Of a DNA stretch of 64,000 bases, positions 9,783 to 20,945 are shown one piece after another; within the stretch, counting starts at the first letter, position 1; the number at the start of each line of letters is the position of its first letter. This DNA comes from Saccopteryx bilineata (Eukaryota; Chordata; Mammalia; Chiroptera; Emballonuridae). Where the stretch lies: NCBI RefSeq assembly GCF_036850765.1, contig NC_089494.1, forward strand, positions 233,882,779 through 233,946,778, written 5' to 3'. A model generated the notes under the pieces. It did no database searches and was not told the origin of the DNA. It saw nothing but the letters and a program-made list of their open reading frames with translations. A program made the position numbers and the translations under genes.

Positions 9783-12700
9783 ATGGCAGTAGGGAACCCA
9801 CAAGTGTCAATAATTACACTAAATGTAAATGGATTAAACTTACCAATAAAAAGACACAGAGTAGCAGAATGGATTAAAAAAGAAAACCCAACTATATGCT
9901 GTCTACAAGAAACACATCTAAGCAACAAGGATAAAAACAAATTCAAAGTGAAAGGCTGAAAAACAATACTTCAAGCAAACAACACCCAAAAAAAAGCAGG
10001 CGTAGCAATACTCATATCTAATAATGCTGACTACAAGACAGAAAAAGTACTCAGAGACAAAAATGGTCATTTCATAATGATTAAGGGGAAGTTGAATCAA
10101 GAAGACATAACAATCCTTAATATATATGTACCAAACCAAGGAGCACCAAAATATATAAGACAGCTACTTATTGACCTTAAAACAAAAACTAACAAAAATA
10201 CAATCATACTTGGAGACCTCAATACACTGCTGATGGCTCTAGATCGGTCATCCAAACAGAGAATCAATAAAGATATAGTGGCCTTAAATGAAATACTAGA
10301 ACACCTGGATATGATAGACATCTACAGGACACTTCATCCCAAAGCGACAGAGTATACATTTTTCTCTAGTGTACATGGAACATTCTCAAGAATTGACCAT
10401 ATGTTGGGCCACAAAGGCAATATCAGCAAATTTAGAAAAATTGAAATTGTACCAAGCATATTTTCTGATCATAAAGCCTTGAAACTAAAATTCAACTGCA
10501 AAAAAGAGGGGGGAAAACCCACAAAAATGTGGAAACTAAACAACATACTTCTAAAAAATGAATGGGTCAAAGAAGAAATAAGCGCAGAGATCAAAAGATA
10601 TATACAGACAAATGAAAATGAAAATACGACATATCAGAATCTCTGGGATGCAGCAAAAGCAGTAATAAGAGGAAAGTTCATATCACTTCAGGCCTATATG
10701 AACAAACAAGAGAGAGCCGAAGTAAACCACTTAACTTCACACCTTAAGGAACTAGAAAAAGAAGAACAAAGACAACCCAAAACCAGCCGAAGAAAGGCGA
10801 TAATAAAAATCAGAGCAGAAATAAATGAAATAGAGAACAGAAAAACTATAGAAAAAATCAATAAAACAAGGAGCTGGTTCTTTGAAAAGATCAACAAAAT
10901 TGACAAACCCTTGGCAAGACTCACCAAGGAAAAAAGGCACAGGACTCAAATAAATAAAATCCAAAATGAAAGAGGAGAGATCACCACAGACATCATAGAT
11001 ATACAAAGAATTATTGTAGAATACTATGAAAAATTATATGCCACCAAAGACAACAATCTAGAAGAAATGGATAAATTCCTAGAACAATACAACCTTCCTA
11101 GACTGAGTCATGAAGAAGCAGAAAGCCTAAACACACCAATCAGCAGGGAGGAAATAGAAAAAACGATTAAAAACCTCCCCGAAAATAAAAGTCTAGGCTC
11201 AGACGGTTATACTAGTGAATTCTATCAAACATTCAAAGAAGACTTGGTTCCTATTCTACTCAAAGTCTTCCAAAAAATTGAAGAAGAAGCAATACTTCCA
11301 AACACATTTTATGAGGCCAACAAAACCCTCATACCAAAACCTGGCAAGGATGGCACAAAGAAAGAAAACTACAGACCAATATCTCTAATGAATACAGATG
11401 CTAAAATACTAAACAAAATACTGGCAAACTGAATACAACAACATATTAAAAAAATAATACATCATGATCAAGTGGGATTCATCCCAGAATCTCAAGGATG
11501 GTTCAACATACGTAAAACGGTTAACGTAATACACCATATCAACAAAACAAAGAACAAAAACCACATGATCTTATCAATAGATGCAGAAAAGGCTTTTGAT
11601 AAAATACAACACAATTTTATGTTTAAGACTTTCAACAAAATGGGTATAGAAGGAAAATATCTCAACATGATAAAGGCCATATATGATAAACCATCAGCCA
11701 ACATCATATTAAATGGCATAAAACTGAGGTCTTTCTACCTTAAATCAGGAACAAGACAGGGTTTTTCACTCTCTCCACTCTTATTTAACATGGTGCTAGA
11801 AGTTCTGGCCAGAGCAATCAGACAAGACAAAGAAATAAAAGGCATCCATATCAGAAAAGAAGAAGTAAAGGTATCACTTTTTGCTGATGATATGATCCTA
11901 TACATCGAAAACCCGAAGGACTCCACAAAAAGATTATTAGAAACAATAAACCAATACAGTAAGGTTGCAGGATACAAAATTAACATACAAAAGTCCATAG
12001 CCTTTCTATATGCCAACAATGAAATATTAGAAAACGAACTCAAAAAAATAATCCCCTTCACGATTGCAACAAAAAAAATAAAGTACCTAGGAATAAACTT
12101 AACAAAGAATGTAAAGGACCTATATAACAAAAACTACAAGGCATTATTAAGAGAAATAGAAAAAGACACAATGAGATGGAAAAATATTCCTTGTTCTTGG
12201 ATAGGAAGAATAAATATAATTAAAATGGCCATATTACCCAAAGCAATATATAAATTTAATGCAATTCCCATCAAAATTCCTATGAGATTTTTTAAAGAAA
12301 TGGAAGAAAAAATTATCAGATTTATATGGAACTATAAAAAACCCCGAATAGCCAAAACAATCCTAAGGAAAAAGAATGAAGCGGGGGGCATTACAATACC
12401 TGACTTTAAACTATATTATTGGGCCACGATAATCAAAACAGCATGGTATTGGCAGAAAAATAGACACTCAGACCAATGGAACAGAATAGAAAGCCCAGAA
12501 ATAAAACCACATATATATGGTCAAATAATCTTTGATAAAGGGGCCAACAACACACAATGGAGAAAAGAAAGCCTCTTCAACAAATGGTGTTGGGAAAACT
12601 GGAAAGCCACATGCAAAAGAATGAAACTCAACTACAGCCTGTCCCCGTGTACTAAAATTAATTCAAAATGGATCAAAGACCTAAATATAAGACCTGAAAT

Positions 12701-13609
12701 AATAAAGTACATAGAAGAACACATAGGTACTAAAATCATGGACCTGGGTTTTAAAGAACATTTTATGAACTTGACTCCAATGTCAAGAGAAGTGAATGCA
12801 AAGATAAATGAATGGGACTACATCAGAATAAAAAGTTTTTGCTCAGCAAGAGAAACTGATATCAAAATAAACAGATAGCCAACTAAATGGGAAATGATAT
12901 TTTCAAACAACAGCTCAGATAAGGGCCTAATATCCAAAATTTACAAAGAACTCATAAAACTCAACAACAAACAAACAAACAATCCAATAAAAAAATGGGA
13001 AGAGGACATGAACAGACACTTCTCCCAGGAAGAGATACAAATGGCCAACAGATATATGAAAAGATGCTCAGCCTCATTAGTTATTAGAGAAATGCAAATC
13101 AAAACTACAATGAGATACCACCTCACCCCTGTTAGATTAGCTATTATCAACAAGACGGGTAATAGCAAATGTTGGAGAGTCTGTGGAGAAAAGGGAACTC
13201 TCATCCACTGTTGGTGGGACTGTAAAGTAGTACAACCATTATGGAGGAAAGTATGGTGGTTCCTCAAAAAACTGCAAATAGAACTACCTTATGATCCAGC
13301 AATCCCTCTACTGGATATATACCCCCAAAACTCAGAAACATTGATACGTAAAGACACATGTAGCCCCATGTTCATTGCAGCACTGTTCACAGTGGCCAAG
13401 ACATGGAAACAACCAAAAACCCCTCAATAGAAGACTGGATAAAGAAGATGTGGCACATATGCACTATGGAATACTACTCAGCCATAAGAAATGATGACAT
13501 CAAATCATTTACAGCAAAATGGTGGGATCTTGATAACATTATACGGAGTGAAATAAGTAAATCAGAAAAAAACAAGAACTACATGATTCCATACATTGGT
13601 GGAACATAA
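9783..13609 (+). pseudogene. L1-A ORF2 (endonuclease-reverse transcriptase), disrupted
   Basis: ORF2p nicks target DNA and reverse-transcribes L1 RNA. One phase runs from ATG 9783 to 13430 with three stops: codon 59 (9957, Trp to stop in GW-K), 11430 (CGA to TGA, a CpG transition) and 12876 (Lys to stop). Numbering matches the human enzyme closely. Endonuclease residues N14, E43, D145 and N147 (in GDLNT) and the SDH pair (229-230) are present. The RT motif FADD places its aspartates at 702-703, with D600 in SIDAEKAFD. The C-terminal Cys motif C-x3-C-x7-H-x4-C lies at about 13171-13224. The phase ends at 13428; the remaining ~60 C-terminal codons (DWIKKMW...GGT) are open in another phase to 13609, exactly as in L1-B. 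Confidence 0.95.
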
Positions 13610-13874
13610 AAACGAGACTAAGAGACATGGACAAGAGTGTGGTGGTTACCAGGGGTGGGGGGAGGGAGGACATGGGAGGGAGGGAGGGAGAGAGTTAGGT
13701 GGAGGGGGAGGGGCACAGAGAACTAGATAGAGGGTGACGGAGGACAATCTGACTTTGGGCGAGGGGTATGCAACGTAATTTAATGACAAAATAACCTAGA
13801 CATGTTTTCTTTGAATATATGTACCCTGATTTATTAATGTCATCCCATTACCATTAATAAAAATTTATTAAAAA
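13610..13874 (+). other. L1-A 3' UTR with G-rich tract
   Basis: A polypurine tract at 13641-13715 contains at least five runs of three or more Gs (GGGTGGGGGGAGGGAGG and onward), so it could form G-quadruplexes, a known feature of mammalian L1 3' UTRs. AATAAA at 13856-13861 is followed by the A-rich end and the TSD. Confidence 0.85.
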
Positions 13875-14291
13875 AAATTGTTATTTATTACCAATGACAG
13901 CTTGTCACCCCTAGTTTACACTTTTTCTCTTTATATTATATGTTTGTTTATTGAAGTAACAAAAATATAGTATTTCATCAAAGGTATAGTGAGTTTTAGT
14001 AAATGAATAATTATTACAAGCATAGTTCCATCAAATTTTCTTTACTTATGGATGGAATGAGCATTACTATGGGCTCTTAGAATACACTGTTTTATAGATG
14101 AACATTAAAGAGTAAGGCATGTAAATTTGTTATTTCCACATTGAAGGCGGGGGCTGCCCAGATGCCCACCTTAGAGAGAACCCTGATTACAAGTGCTATT
14201 TTAACAACCAGTTCGCCAAACTCAACAAACATTTAGGTATCAGTTCTGCTGAACTGGTGTGAACCAGCTCAATCCTACCACTGATCTTGGC

Positions 14292-15140
14292 CCTCGAACC
14301 TTGTTTAGGGAGTTTTCTATTACTCTTACACAAGGGAAGTGAAGTAATTTGGAAACATAGTTAGCACCCTCCTGTATCTATTTGTTCTACATACACTATA
14401 GCTTTATAGAAACAGATTTTAAATGACTGTTGCAAATCATCAAATTTTCTTAGTAAATATAAACTTTCTTTTTTTTTCCTGGTTAAAAACATTTCAAAAA
14501 TTCAGAGTTTATGTATATAACAGATGGTTCAATTTGGTCTACTGAGTTCAGTGTATCTAGGGATAATTAGTCTTGAATAGTGAGGTAATGTGACTGAACT
14601 ACTTTTGAGTATAACACATAAATAAAATATACCTGTAAAACTGTTCAAAGCAATAGTTAGTTATTCCACCTGGAATAGCACACAACAGTTGAAGGTATTC
14701 ATGATAGCATCATTTGTCTCCGACCTCACTTAAAATGGACTTTTTGCTACTTTAGGTTGTATTTTATCAAACCAAACCAAGTTCCAGAACTAACACAATT
14801 CTTCCACCACTCTCTAGTAAAAAAATGAAAGAAGTCAACCCACATCCAAACAAAATAAAGCTAGATACAAAAAGCCAATTAGCTGGGTTATCTTATTGCT
14901 ACCTTCATTGTAAGACATAGCAATGAGAGATTGCTTTATATTTATGTTTCCTTTTGTTGTTTTTGACACTCTGATGCAGCAGGCTTGTAAAAACTCATGC
15001 TTCAGATGGTGAATTTTTGGCACACATTAAATAGATTAATATCAATAGAATCACATAGCCAAGATCATCTATAGCAGGATAACAAGACCAGTGAATAAAA
15101 TTTTATAAGGATTTTACTTTTTTTTTGTATGTTGTATTAA
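14292..15140. other. Non-repetitive AT-rich DNA
   Basis: There is no recognised repeat and no supported gene. The 62-codon frame at 14835-15023 (minus) has no support. Confidence 0.5.
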
Positions 15141-15150
15141 ATTTGAAACC

Positions 15151-15477
15151 TTTTTTTCTTTTTTTTTGTGGCAGAGACAGAGAGAGTCAGAGAGAGGGAC
15201 AGATAGGGACAGACAGACAGGAAGGGAGTGAGATGAGAAACATCAATTTTTCATTGCAGTTCCTTAGTTGTTCATTGATTGTTTTCTCATATGTGCCTTG
15301 ACCAGGGGGCTACAGCAGACCGAGTGACTCCTTGCTCAAGCCAGCAAACTTCAAGCTGGTGAGCCTTGCTCAAACCCAATGAGCCTGCACTCAAGCTGGT
15401 GACCTCAGGGTCTCGAACCCATGTCCTCCACTTCCCAGTCTGACACTCTATCCACTGCGCCACCGCCTGGTCAGGCG
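15151..15477 (-). mobile_element. Family B SINE
   Basis: It is complete in reverse orientation: T-rich tail at 15151-15170, then the complement of CTCTCTCTGTCTCTGCC, the ACATATGAGAAAACAATCAA segment (15277-15297), CTTGAGC-type body units, B box (near 15410-15420) and A box TGGCGCAGTGG (15456-15466). Flanks ATTTGAAAC (15141-15149) and ATTTTGAAAC (15478-15487) make a probable short TSD. Confidence 0.9.
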
Positions 15478-15610
15478 ATTTTGAAACTTGCAATAGTCTT
15501 GTGAGATAGTCTAGATATTGTCTGTATTTAATAGATGAATATTTAAATCTTAGAGAGGTCATCTACATAATGTTACCCAGTACTTGATGGCAAATCAAAC
15601 TTCAAAATTT

Positions 15611-16008
15611 TTTTTTTTTTTTTTTTATATTTCTGAAGCTGGAAACAGGGAGAGACAGTCAGACAGGCTCCCGCATGCGCCCGACCGGGATCCACCCGGC
15701 ACGCCCACCATGGGGCGAAGCTCTGCCCACCAGGGGGCGATGCTCTGCCCATCCTGGGCGTCGCCATGTTGCGACCAGAGCCACTCTAGCGCCTGGGGCA
15801 GAGGCCACAGAGCCATCCCCAGCACCCGGGCCATCTTTGCTCCAATGGAGCCTTGGCTGCGGGAGGGGAAGAGAGAGACAGAGAGGAAGGCGCGGCAGAG
15901 GGGTGGAGAAGCAAATGGGCGCTTCTCCTGTGTGCCCTGGCCGGGAATCGAACCCAGGTCCTCCGCACGCTAGGCCGACGCTCTACCGCTGAGCCAACCG
16001 GCCAGGGC
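15611..16008 (-). mobile_element. Family A SINE with three CTCF-like units
   Basis: It is complete, minus strand, with TSDs AAACTTCAAAATTT at 15597-15610 and 16009-16022, identical over 14 bp. The body carries three consecutive units of the 'CCACCAGGGGGCGATGCTCTGC' type at about 15706-15768; the middle one has the perfect core CCACCAGGGGGCG (15727-15739). CpGs are largely retained, so it is a relatively young copy. Reading frames of 100-130 codons across it (15584-15992) are SINE shadows. Confidence 0.96.
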
Positions 16009-16022
16009 AAACTTCAAAATTT

Positions 16023-16509
16023 ATAAAGTTTTTATTCCAGATCCAATGTTCTAACCCAGACCACACTGACTTCTTGAAATAATAATAAAAATAATTTCAA
16101 ACAGTAAAATAAAAGCACTTTATGTTTCTCAGTAGTTTAGTTAAGAGAATTTTTTGGATTAAACAGTCTAAGAAGTAGAATGGAGCATTCATAGATGAGT
16201 AATAAGAGAAACATTGGAAATAGTAAAAATGGCGAAGACAGTAACGATGAAGTATTCTTTTACAAGGGAGTTGAGTGCAACTTCTGAAAGTATCATGCAA
16301 CACTTGCCAGGTCAGTCACTTCAGTTCATATATAAGAAATTAACCTCACTTACTTCCAGGTTCACAGTGACAACTTGTGAGAAATTTTTGGCTGAGTTTG
16401 AGGTTCTGATCCTTGTTCTGAAAGTGTGGCAGTATGAGAACAGTGTGCAGTAAACAGGCTGGAGCAAGAGATTAAACTGGGCCTGGGTTCTTTCTAATCC
16501 TGTCTCTTC
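16023..16509. other. Non-repetitive DNA
   Basis: No repeat recognised. An open frame at 16214-16453 (79 codons, plus) has no recognisable domain and no splice or start context that sets it apart from chance. Confidence 0.45.
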
Positions 16510-16655
16510 TATTTAATAGCTGAGCAAACTTTGGCTTGTTACTTAAACAATACTGATTCTCACTTTACTATAAATTAAAAATAATAATATTATCTACCTA
16601 ATACCATTGCTATGAGTGTTAAGATGATATATGCAAAGGTTAAGAAAAATGTCTA
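16510..16655 (+). mobile_element. MIR (ancient tRNA-derived SINE)
   Basis: The order of features fits a MIR core and 3' half: 'CTTTGGCTTGTTACTTAA', then 'TCTCACTTTACTATAAATTAAAAATAATAATA', 'TACCTA', a 'GTGTTAAGATGATATATGCAAAGG' segment and 'AAAATGTCTA'. It is heavily diverged, as expected for this age. Confidence 0.7.
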
Positions 16656-16656
16656 G

Positions 16657-16957
16657 GCCCTGGCTGGTGGCTCAGTGGATTGAACGTTGGTCCAGCGTAC
16701 GGATGTCCCAGGTTTAAGTCCAAGTTAGGACATCAACTCCCTTGTATCCTCCTGAAGCCAGTGGCTCTTTTGATTCCAGTGTGGTCCCAGGTGCTGAGGA
16801 TAGCTCCTCCGTTGGAGCACATCAGCCTCCAGTGTTATAAATAGCTTCGTACAAATATCTCTGCAGATGGGGTTGCTGGGGTGGATCATGGTAGGGGCAC
16901 ATGAGGGGCACCTGCCTTACTATCTCCTCCCCTCTCGCCTGAAAAATAAAGAACAAT
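16657..16957 (+). mobile_element. Old SINE related to family A
   Basis: The head GGCCCTGGCTGGTGGCTCAG and a decayed B box (AGGTTTAAGTCC, 16710-16721) are followed by a body with 'GATGGGGTTGCTGGGGTGGATCATGGTAGGGGCACATG' character and a CT-rich end with short A tail. It is clearly older than the other family A copies and may represent an ancestral subfamily. Confidence 0.75.
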
Positions 16958-17324
16958 GCTAGCATAGAATAATCAATGATAGCAGTTATTGACTTTGTAT
17001 GTGAAATAGACTTATTAAACTATAGCAGGGCAGCTATCATATTTGGGTTTTAAGAATGTAGTGATTTGTTTGTGCAAAAGAAAACAAAGGAAAGGGATAT
17101 AGATGTAAAAAGCACAGTAGACAATAATAAGAATGAGTGAATGAGGGGATAACTGGTACTGGCACCTTCAGGGGCAGAGCAAGGAAAAATCAGGAAAGCA
17201 GAGTTCTTGCCTAGCAGGCATATAGGAAGTTAAAAGTTAATTTAAGAGAAATACATCTTCCCTTTTTTATATATAGATCATTTTATGAAAGAAATTCCTT
17301 TTGTTGTTAATATTTTTCTCTTTT
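16958..17324. other. Non-repetitive AT-rich DNA
   Basis: I see no gene or recognisable repeat in this stretch. Confidence 0.5.
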
Positions 17325-18955
17325 TTTAATTTAGAAATTAAATTTAATGGGTGACACTGATCAATAAGGGTGCATACGTTTCAGGTGAAGATCTTTATGG
17401 CATTTGAACTGTTGATTGTGCTGTGTGCCTATCACGCAAAGTCAAATCATTTTCCATCACATGTTTTTGTCCTCACTAACTTCTTTCTGCCCTAGCCCCC
17501 CTCCTCCTGGTAACCACTTCATTTTTGTCTATGTCCATGAGTCTCGGTTTTATATCCCACCTATGTGTGATATCATGTAGTTCTTAGTTTTTCTGATTTA
17601 TTTGTTTCACTTATAATGTTTTCTAGGTCCAATCATGTTGTTGTAAATGTCAGTATGTCATCATTTCTTATGGTTGAGTAGTATTCCATTGTATATATGT
17701 ACCACATCTTCTTTAGCCAATCTTCTGTCAAGGACACTTTGGTTGTTTCCATGTCTTGGTTATCATGATTAATGATGCAATGAATATGGGGATGCATGTG
17801 TCTTTGTGTATCAATATTGTTGAGGTTTTTTGTGTAGATACACGGTAAAGGGATTGCTGGGTCATACAGTGATTGTATTCTTAATTTTTTGAGGAACGAC
17901 CATACTGTCTTCCATAATGACTGTACCAGTTTACATTCCCACCAGCAGTGAATGAGGGTTCCTTTTTCTCCATAGCCTCTCTTTAGTCTCTCCATAGCCT
18001 GGCTTGCTGATAACAGCCAACCTAACAGGTGTGAGGTGGTATCTCATTGTAGTTTTAATTTGCATTTCTCTAATAGTTAGTGAAGTTGAACATCTTTTCA
18101 CATATCTTTTGGTCATTTGTATGTTTTCTTGAGTGAAGTGTCTGTTTCGGTCCTCTCACCATTTTTTAATTGGATTGTTTGTTGCTGAGCTTTGTGAATT
18201 CTTTATATATTTTGGATATTAACCCTTTATCCAAGCTGTTGTCTGTGAATATTATCTCTCATTTGGTTGGCTGCCTTCTTGTTTTCTTATCAGTTTCTTT
18301 AGCTATGCAGAGATTTTTTAGTTTGATATAGTCCCATTTTTGCCTTTACTTCCCTTGCTTTTGGTGTCAAATTCATAAAATGTTCTCTGTGGCCAAGGTC
18401 TAGAGAGTTTAGTAACTACATTTTCTTTTATGTTATTTATTGTTTCAGATCTTACACTTAGGACTTTCATCCATTTTGAATTAATTTTTGTGCAGGAAGG
18501 CAAACTGTAAGTTTTTTCATGTGGCTTTATGATTTTCAAGTATCATTTATTGAAGAAGCTTTCTTTTCTTCATTGTGTATTTTTGGTTCTTTTGTCAAAG
18601 ATTATTGTCCATGTATATATGGTTTTATTTCTGGGCTCACAATTCTGTTCCTTTGGTCTATATATCTGATTTTCTGCCAATACTATGCTGTTTTGATGAT
18701 TATGACTCTATAGTATAGTTTGAAGTCAGGTAGTGTAATGCCTCTAGCTTCCTTTTTCTTTCTTTTTTTTTTTACTTCATTCTTTTTTATCAGGATTGAT
18801 TTGGCTACTCGGGGTCTTTTATGGTTTCATACATATCTGGTGATTTTTATACTACTGTATTTCTTTAAAAAATGATATGAGATTTTAATGGGGATTGTAT
18901 TACATTTGTATATTGCTTTGGGTAAATGGCCATTTTAACTATCTTGATTCTGTTT
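17325..18955 (-). mobile_element. 5'-truncated L1, minus strand
   Basis: The reverse complement begins inside ORF2 (about 18955, a 'GGCCATTTACCC' L1 region), runs through the C-terminal Cys motif region and the METTK...DWLKKMW...TMEYYSTIRNDDI stretch (17640-17760), and ends in an L1 3' UTR with GGTGACGGAA-like and TTCAGGTG-like landmarks and an A-rich tail at 17325-17345. The frame is broken repeatedly. It is older than L1-A and L1-B. Frames at 17633-17995 and 17931-18116 are its fragments. Confidence 0.92.
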
Positions 18956-20620
18956 AGGAATTCTTAATGATAAAATGCACATGGTATATGTATATGCATA
19001 CATACATATACATATAAATTATCAAACTAAATTTATGCAACTCTGTTTAATGATCTCTCTACCTACACAGATTTCTCTAGTGCCTATTCCTTCCTACAAC
19101 TTCTCTTCTCAAATTTCAGTTATTCTGTTTATTTGTAAGTTATAATTTATCATTATAACTACCCATATAGTAAAAACAATAAAATCAGGTTAATATAAAA
19201 ACTCAATCCAAGAATTGTTAAGTTCTAAATTAATTGTGTCTATTGCAGATCCATCACCAAAAATTGAAGTTGTCTTTTTTTAATATCAGTCTCTGGTACA
19301 GATGATGACTAAAAAGAACTTTGAAATATTGTGCTTTTCAAAAAATACATTTGATAATTCATCTGAAGAGTGTGAATCAAAGTCAGTGCTACCTATTCAT
19401 TTGTAAGCATCACAGTTTCAATTCATTATCACTGCTATTCAGAAGATGATTTTTATAATTGGCAAAGCTACTGTTGGGTCATAATATGAAAATAAAATCT
19501 TTATTCAGATGACATGCAACCTTGTTCAGTTATAATCATCCACAGAACAATTTTTCAACTAAAGTATATTCTCATCACATACACAATAAAATATAATTAA
19601 GTTTAGTTCCTCATCCACAGCATCTACATTTAAAAGCTCAACTCTGAATGAGGCTCCATTTTCATTTTTCTCTACTTCATTCCTCTTTCTTCTGGATTTT
19701 GACCTCTGGGTCTCAGAACCATGAAAGATATATTGAGATATTTTATCTAATTAACATATTTTGCAATTCATATTTTTATTCCCACCTAGTTAAAATAGAT
19801 TAGTACTCATAGATATTAATTTACAAAGCCCAGGTCAGTGCACTAAGACATTTCAAATCAAAGCAAGCATTTAATTCTTAATCTCATCTAAATAATTATT
19901 TAAAGATTAGAACACAAGGATATTGAGAGTTTATTTATCTCTTACATCTTAGGCAAAATTATTTCTACAATAGATGCATAATATTTTTCACTCTTAAAGA
20001 GTCTCTGAAAAGGGACTTTAAACTGTCTTTGAATTTTATTTTAGCCTGCAATAATACTCAATTATTATCTTAATCTCAGACTCAATTTTCTAATTTCATT
20101 TTATTACCTCTTTGTCCTTAGAAGAGTTGATTGAATGATTTTCATGCAACATCTCAGATTTTGCATTCCTCTGCCAATTATTTTTTTCTTTTATTTTTCC
20201 TTTAGTATTCCCAACTCCACTGCAAATGTAATGTGTACAGATACTATAAGTTTTAATGGTATCCTAGTCTTAAAATTAAAAGAAAATCTGACTGACAAAT
20301 ATTTATTTAAGCACCAGTCATTCCTTGTTTTTCTAGTGATAAAAACATGTCTGATGTTTCTAAATTTCTTGAACTCAAAAGACCTGGGTTGGATGGGATG
20401 CTGACCATTAAAATGTATATTTTTAAAAGTATATTTATTAAATTCTTGGACTCTTTGGGTTTTTTTTTTCATTTCCTTGCTTACATCTGCAATCATTAAA
20501 ATTTGTGTTAGATTTAAAGTTTAAAGCAAACATTAAAGAAATATTTTTTTGGCACCTAGCTTCAGCTAGGATTGAGAAGGTCAGAGTGAAAGTCTATATG
20601 TGAGAATACTTTTATTTAAC
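18956..20620. other. Non-repetitive AT-rich DNA
   Basis: A short TATGTATA/CATACATA patch lies at 18983-19017. No other repeat or gene is recognised; the frame at 20135-20404 is not supported. Confidence 0.5.
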
Positions 20621-20945
20621 TTTTTTTTTTCAGTGACAAAGAGAGTCAGAGAGAGGGATAGATAGCGACAGACAGACAGGAACAGAGAGAAATGAGAAGC
20701 ATCAATCATTAGTTTTTCGTTGCAACACCTTAGTTGTTCATTGATTGCTTTCTCATATGTGCCTTGACCGTGGGCCTTCAGCAGACTGAGTAACCTCTTG
20801 CTCAAGCCAGCAACCTTAGGCCCAAGATGGTGAGCTTTGCTCAAACCAGATGAGCCCGTGCTCAAACTGGCAACCTCGGGGTCTCGAACCTGGGTCCTCG
20901 GCATTCCAGTCCGACACTCTATACACTGCACCACTGCCCAGTCAG
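20621..20945 (-). mobile_element. Family B SINE, well preserved
   Basis: The minus-strand copy has a T tail (20621-20630), then the complement of 'CTCTCTGACTCTCTTTGTC', the ATATGAGAAAGCAATCAATG segment (20736-20757), a long body and B box GGTTCGAGACC (20879-20889). Flanking AGAATA...TTTTAT sequences at about 20605-20618 and 20948-20962 look like a diverged TSD. Confidence 0.9.

Larger units (their letters stand above)
6041..13874 (+). mobile_element. Full-length L1 retrotransposon (L1-A), inactive
   Basis: The 7.8-kb element has a 5' UTR (6041-8461), ORF1 (8462-9456), an inter-ORF spacer, ORF2 (9783-13609 including an out-of-phase tail), a 3' UTR with G-rich tract, and an A-rich end. TSDs AAATTGCTATTTAT (6027-6040) and AAATTGTTATTTAT (13875-13888) differ at one of 14 positions. 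It inserted into the interior of the hAT element. Both ORFs carry stops and frameshifts, so it cannot move autonomously. It is clearly related to L1-B across ORFs and 3' UTR. Confidence 0.96.
5435..14283. mobile_element. Non-autonomous hAT transposon, split by a SINE and L1-A
   Basis: The left terminus CAGTGGTAGGATT (5436-5448) and the right terminus AATCCTACCACTG (14271-14283) are perfect 13-bp inverted repeats. The flanks ATCTTGAC (5427-5434) and ATCTTGGC (14284-14291) form an 8-bp TSD with one mismatch, the hAT hallmark. One extra C lies between the left TSD and terminus. Element sequence occupies about 5435-5556, 5931-6040 and 13889-14283, roughly 630 bp in total, with no transposase frame. 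A family A SINE and a full-length L1 inserted later. The interior is AT-rich; the right arm (14150-14270) is more GC-rich. Confidence 0.8.

Noticed and set aside
17633..18116. Minus-strand frames of 60-120 codons
   Set aside because: They are remnants of L1 ORF2 in a 5'-truncated, decayed copy.
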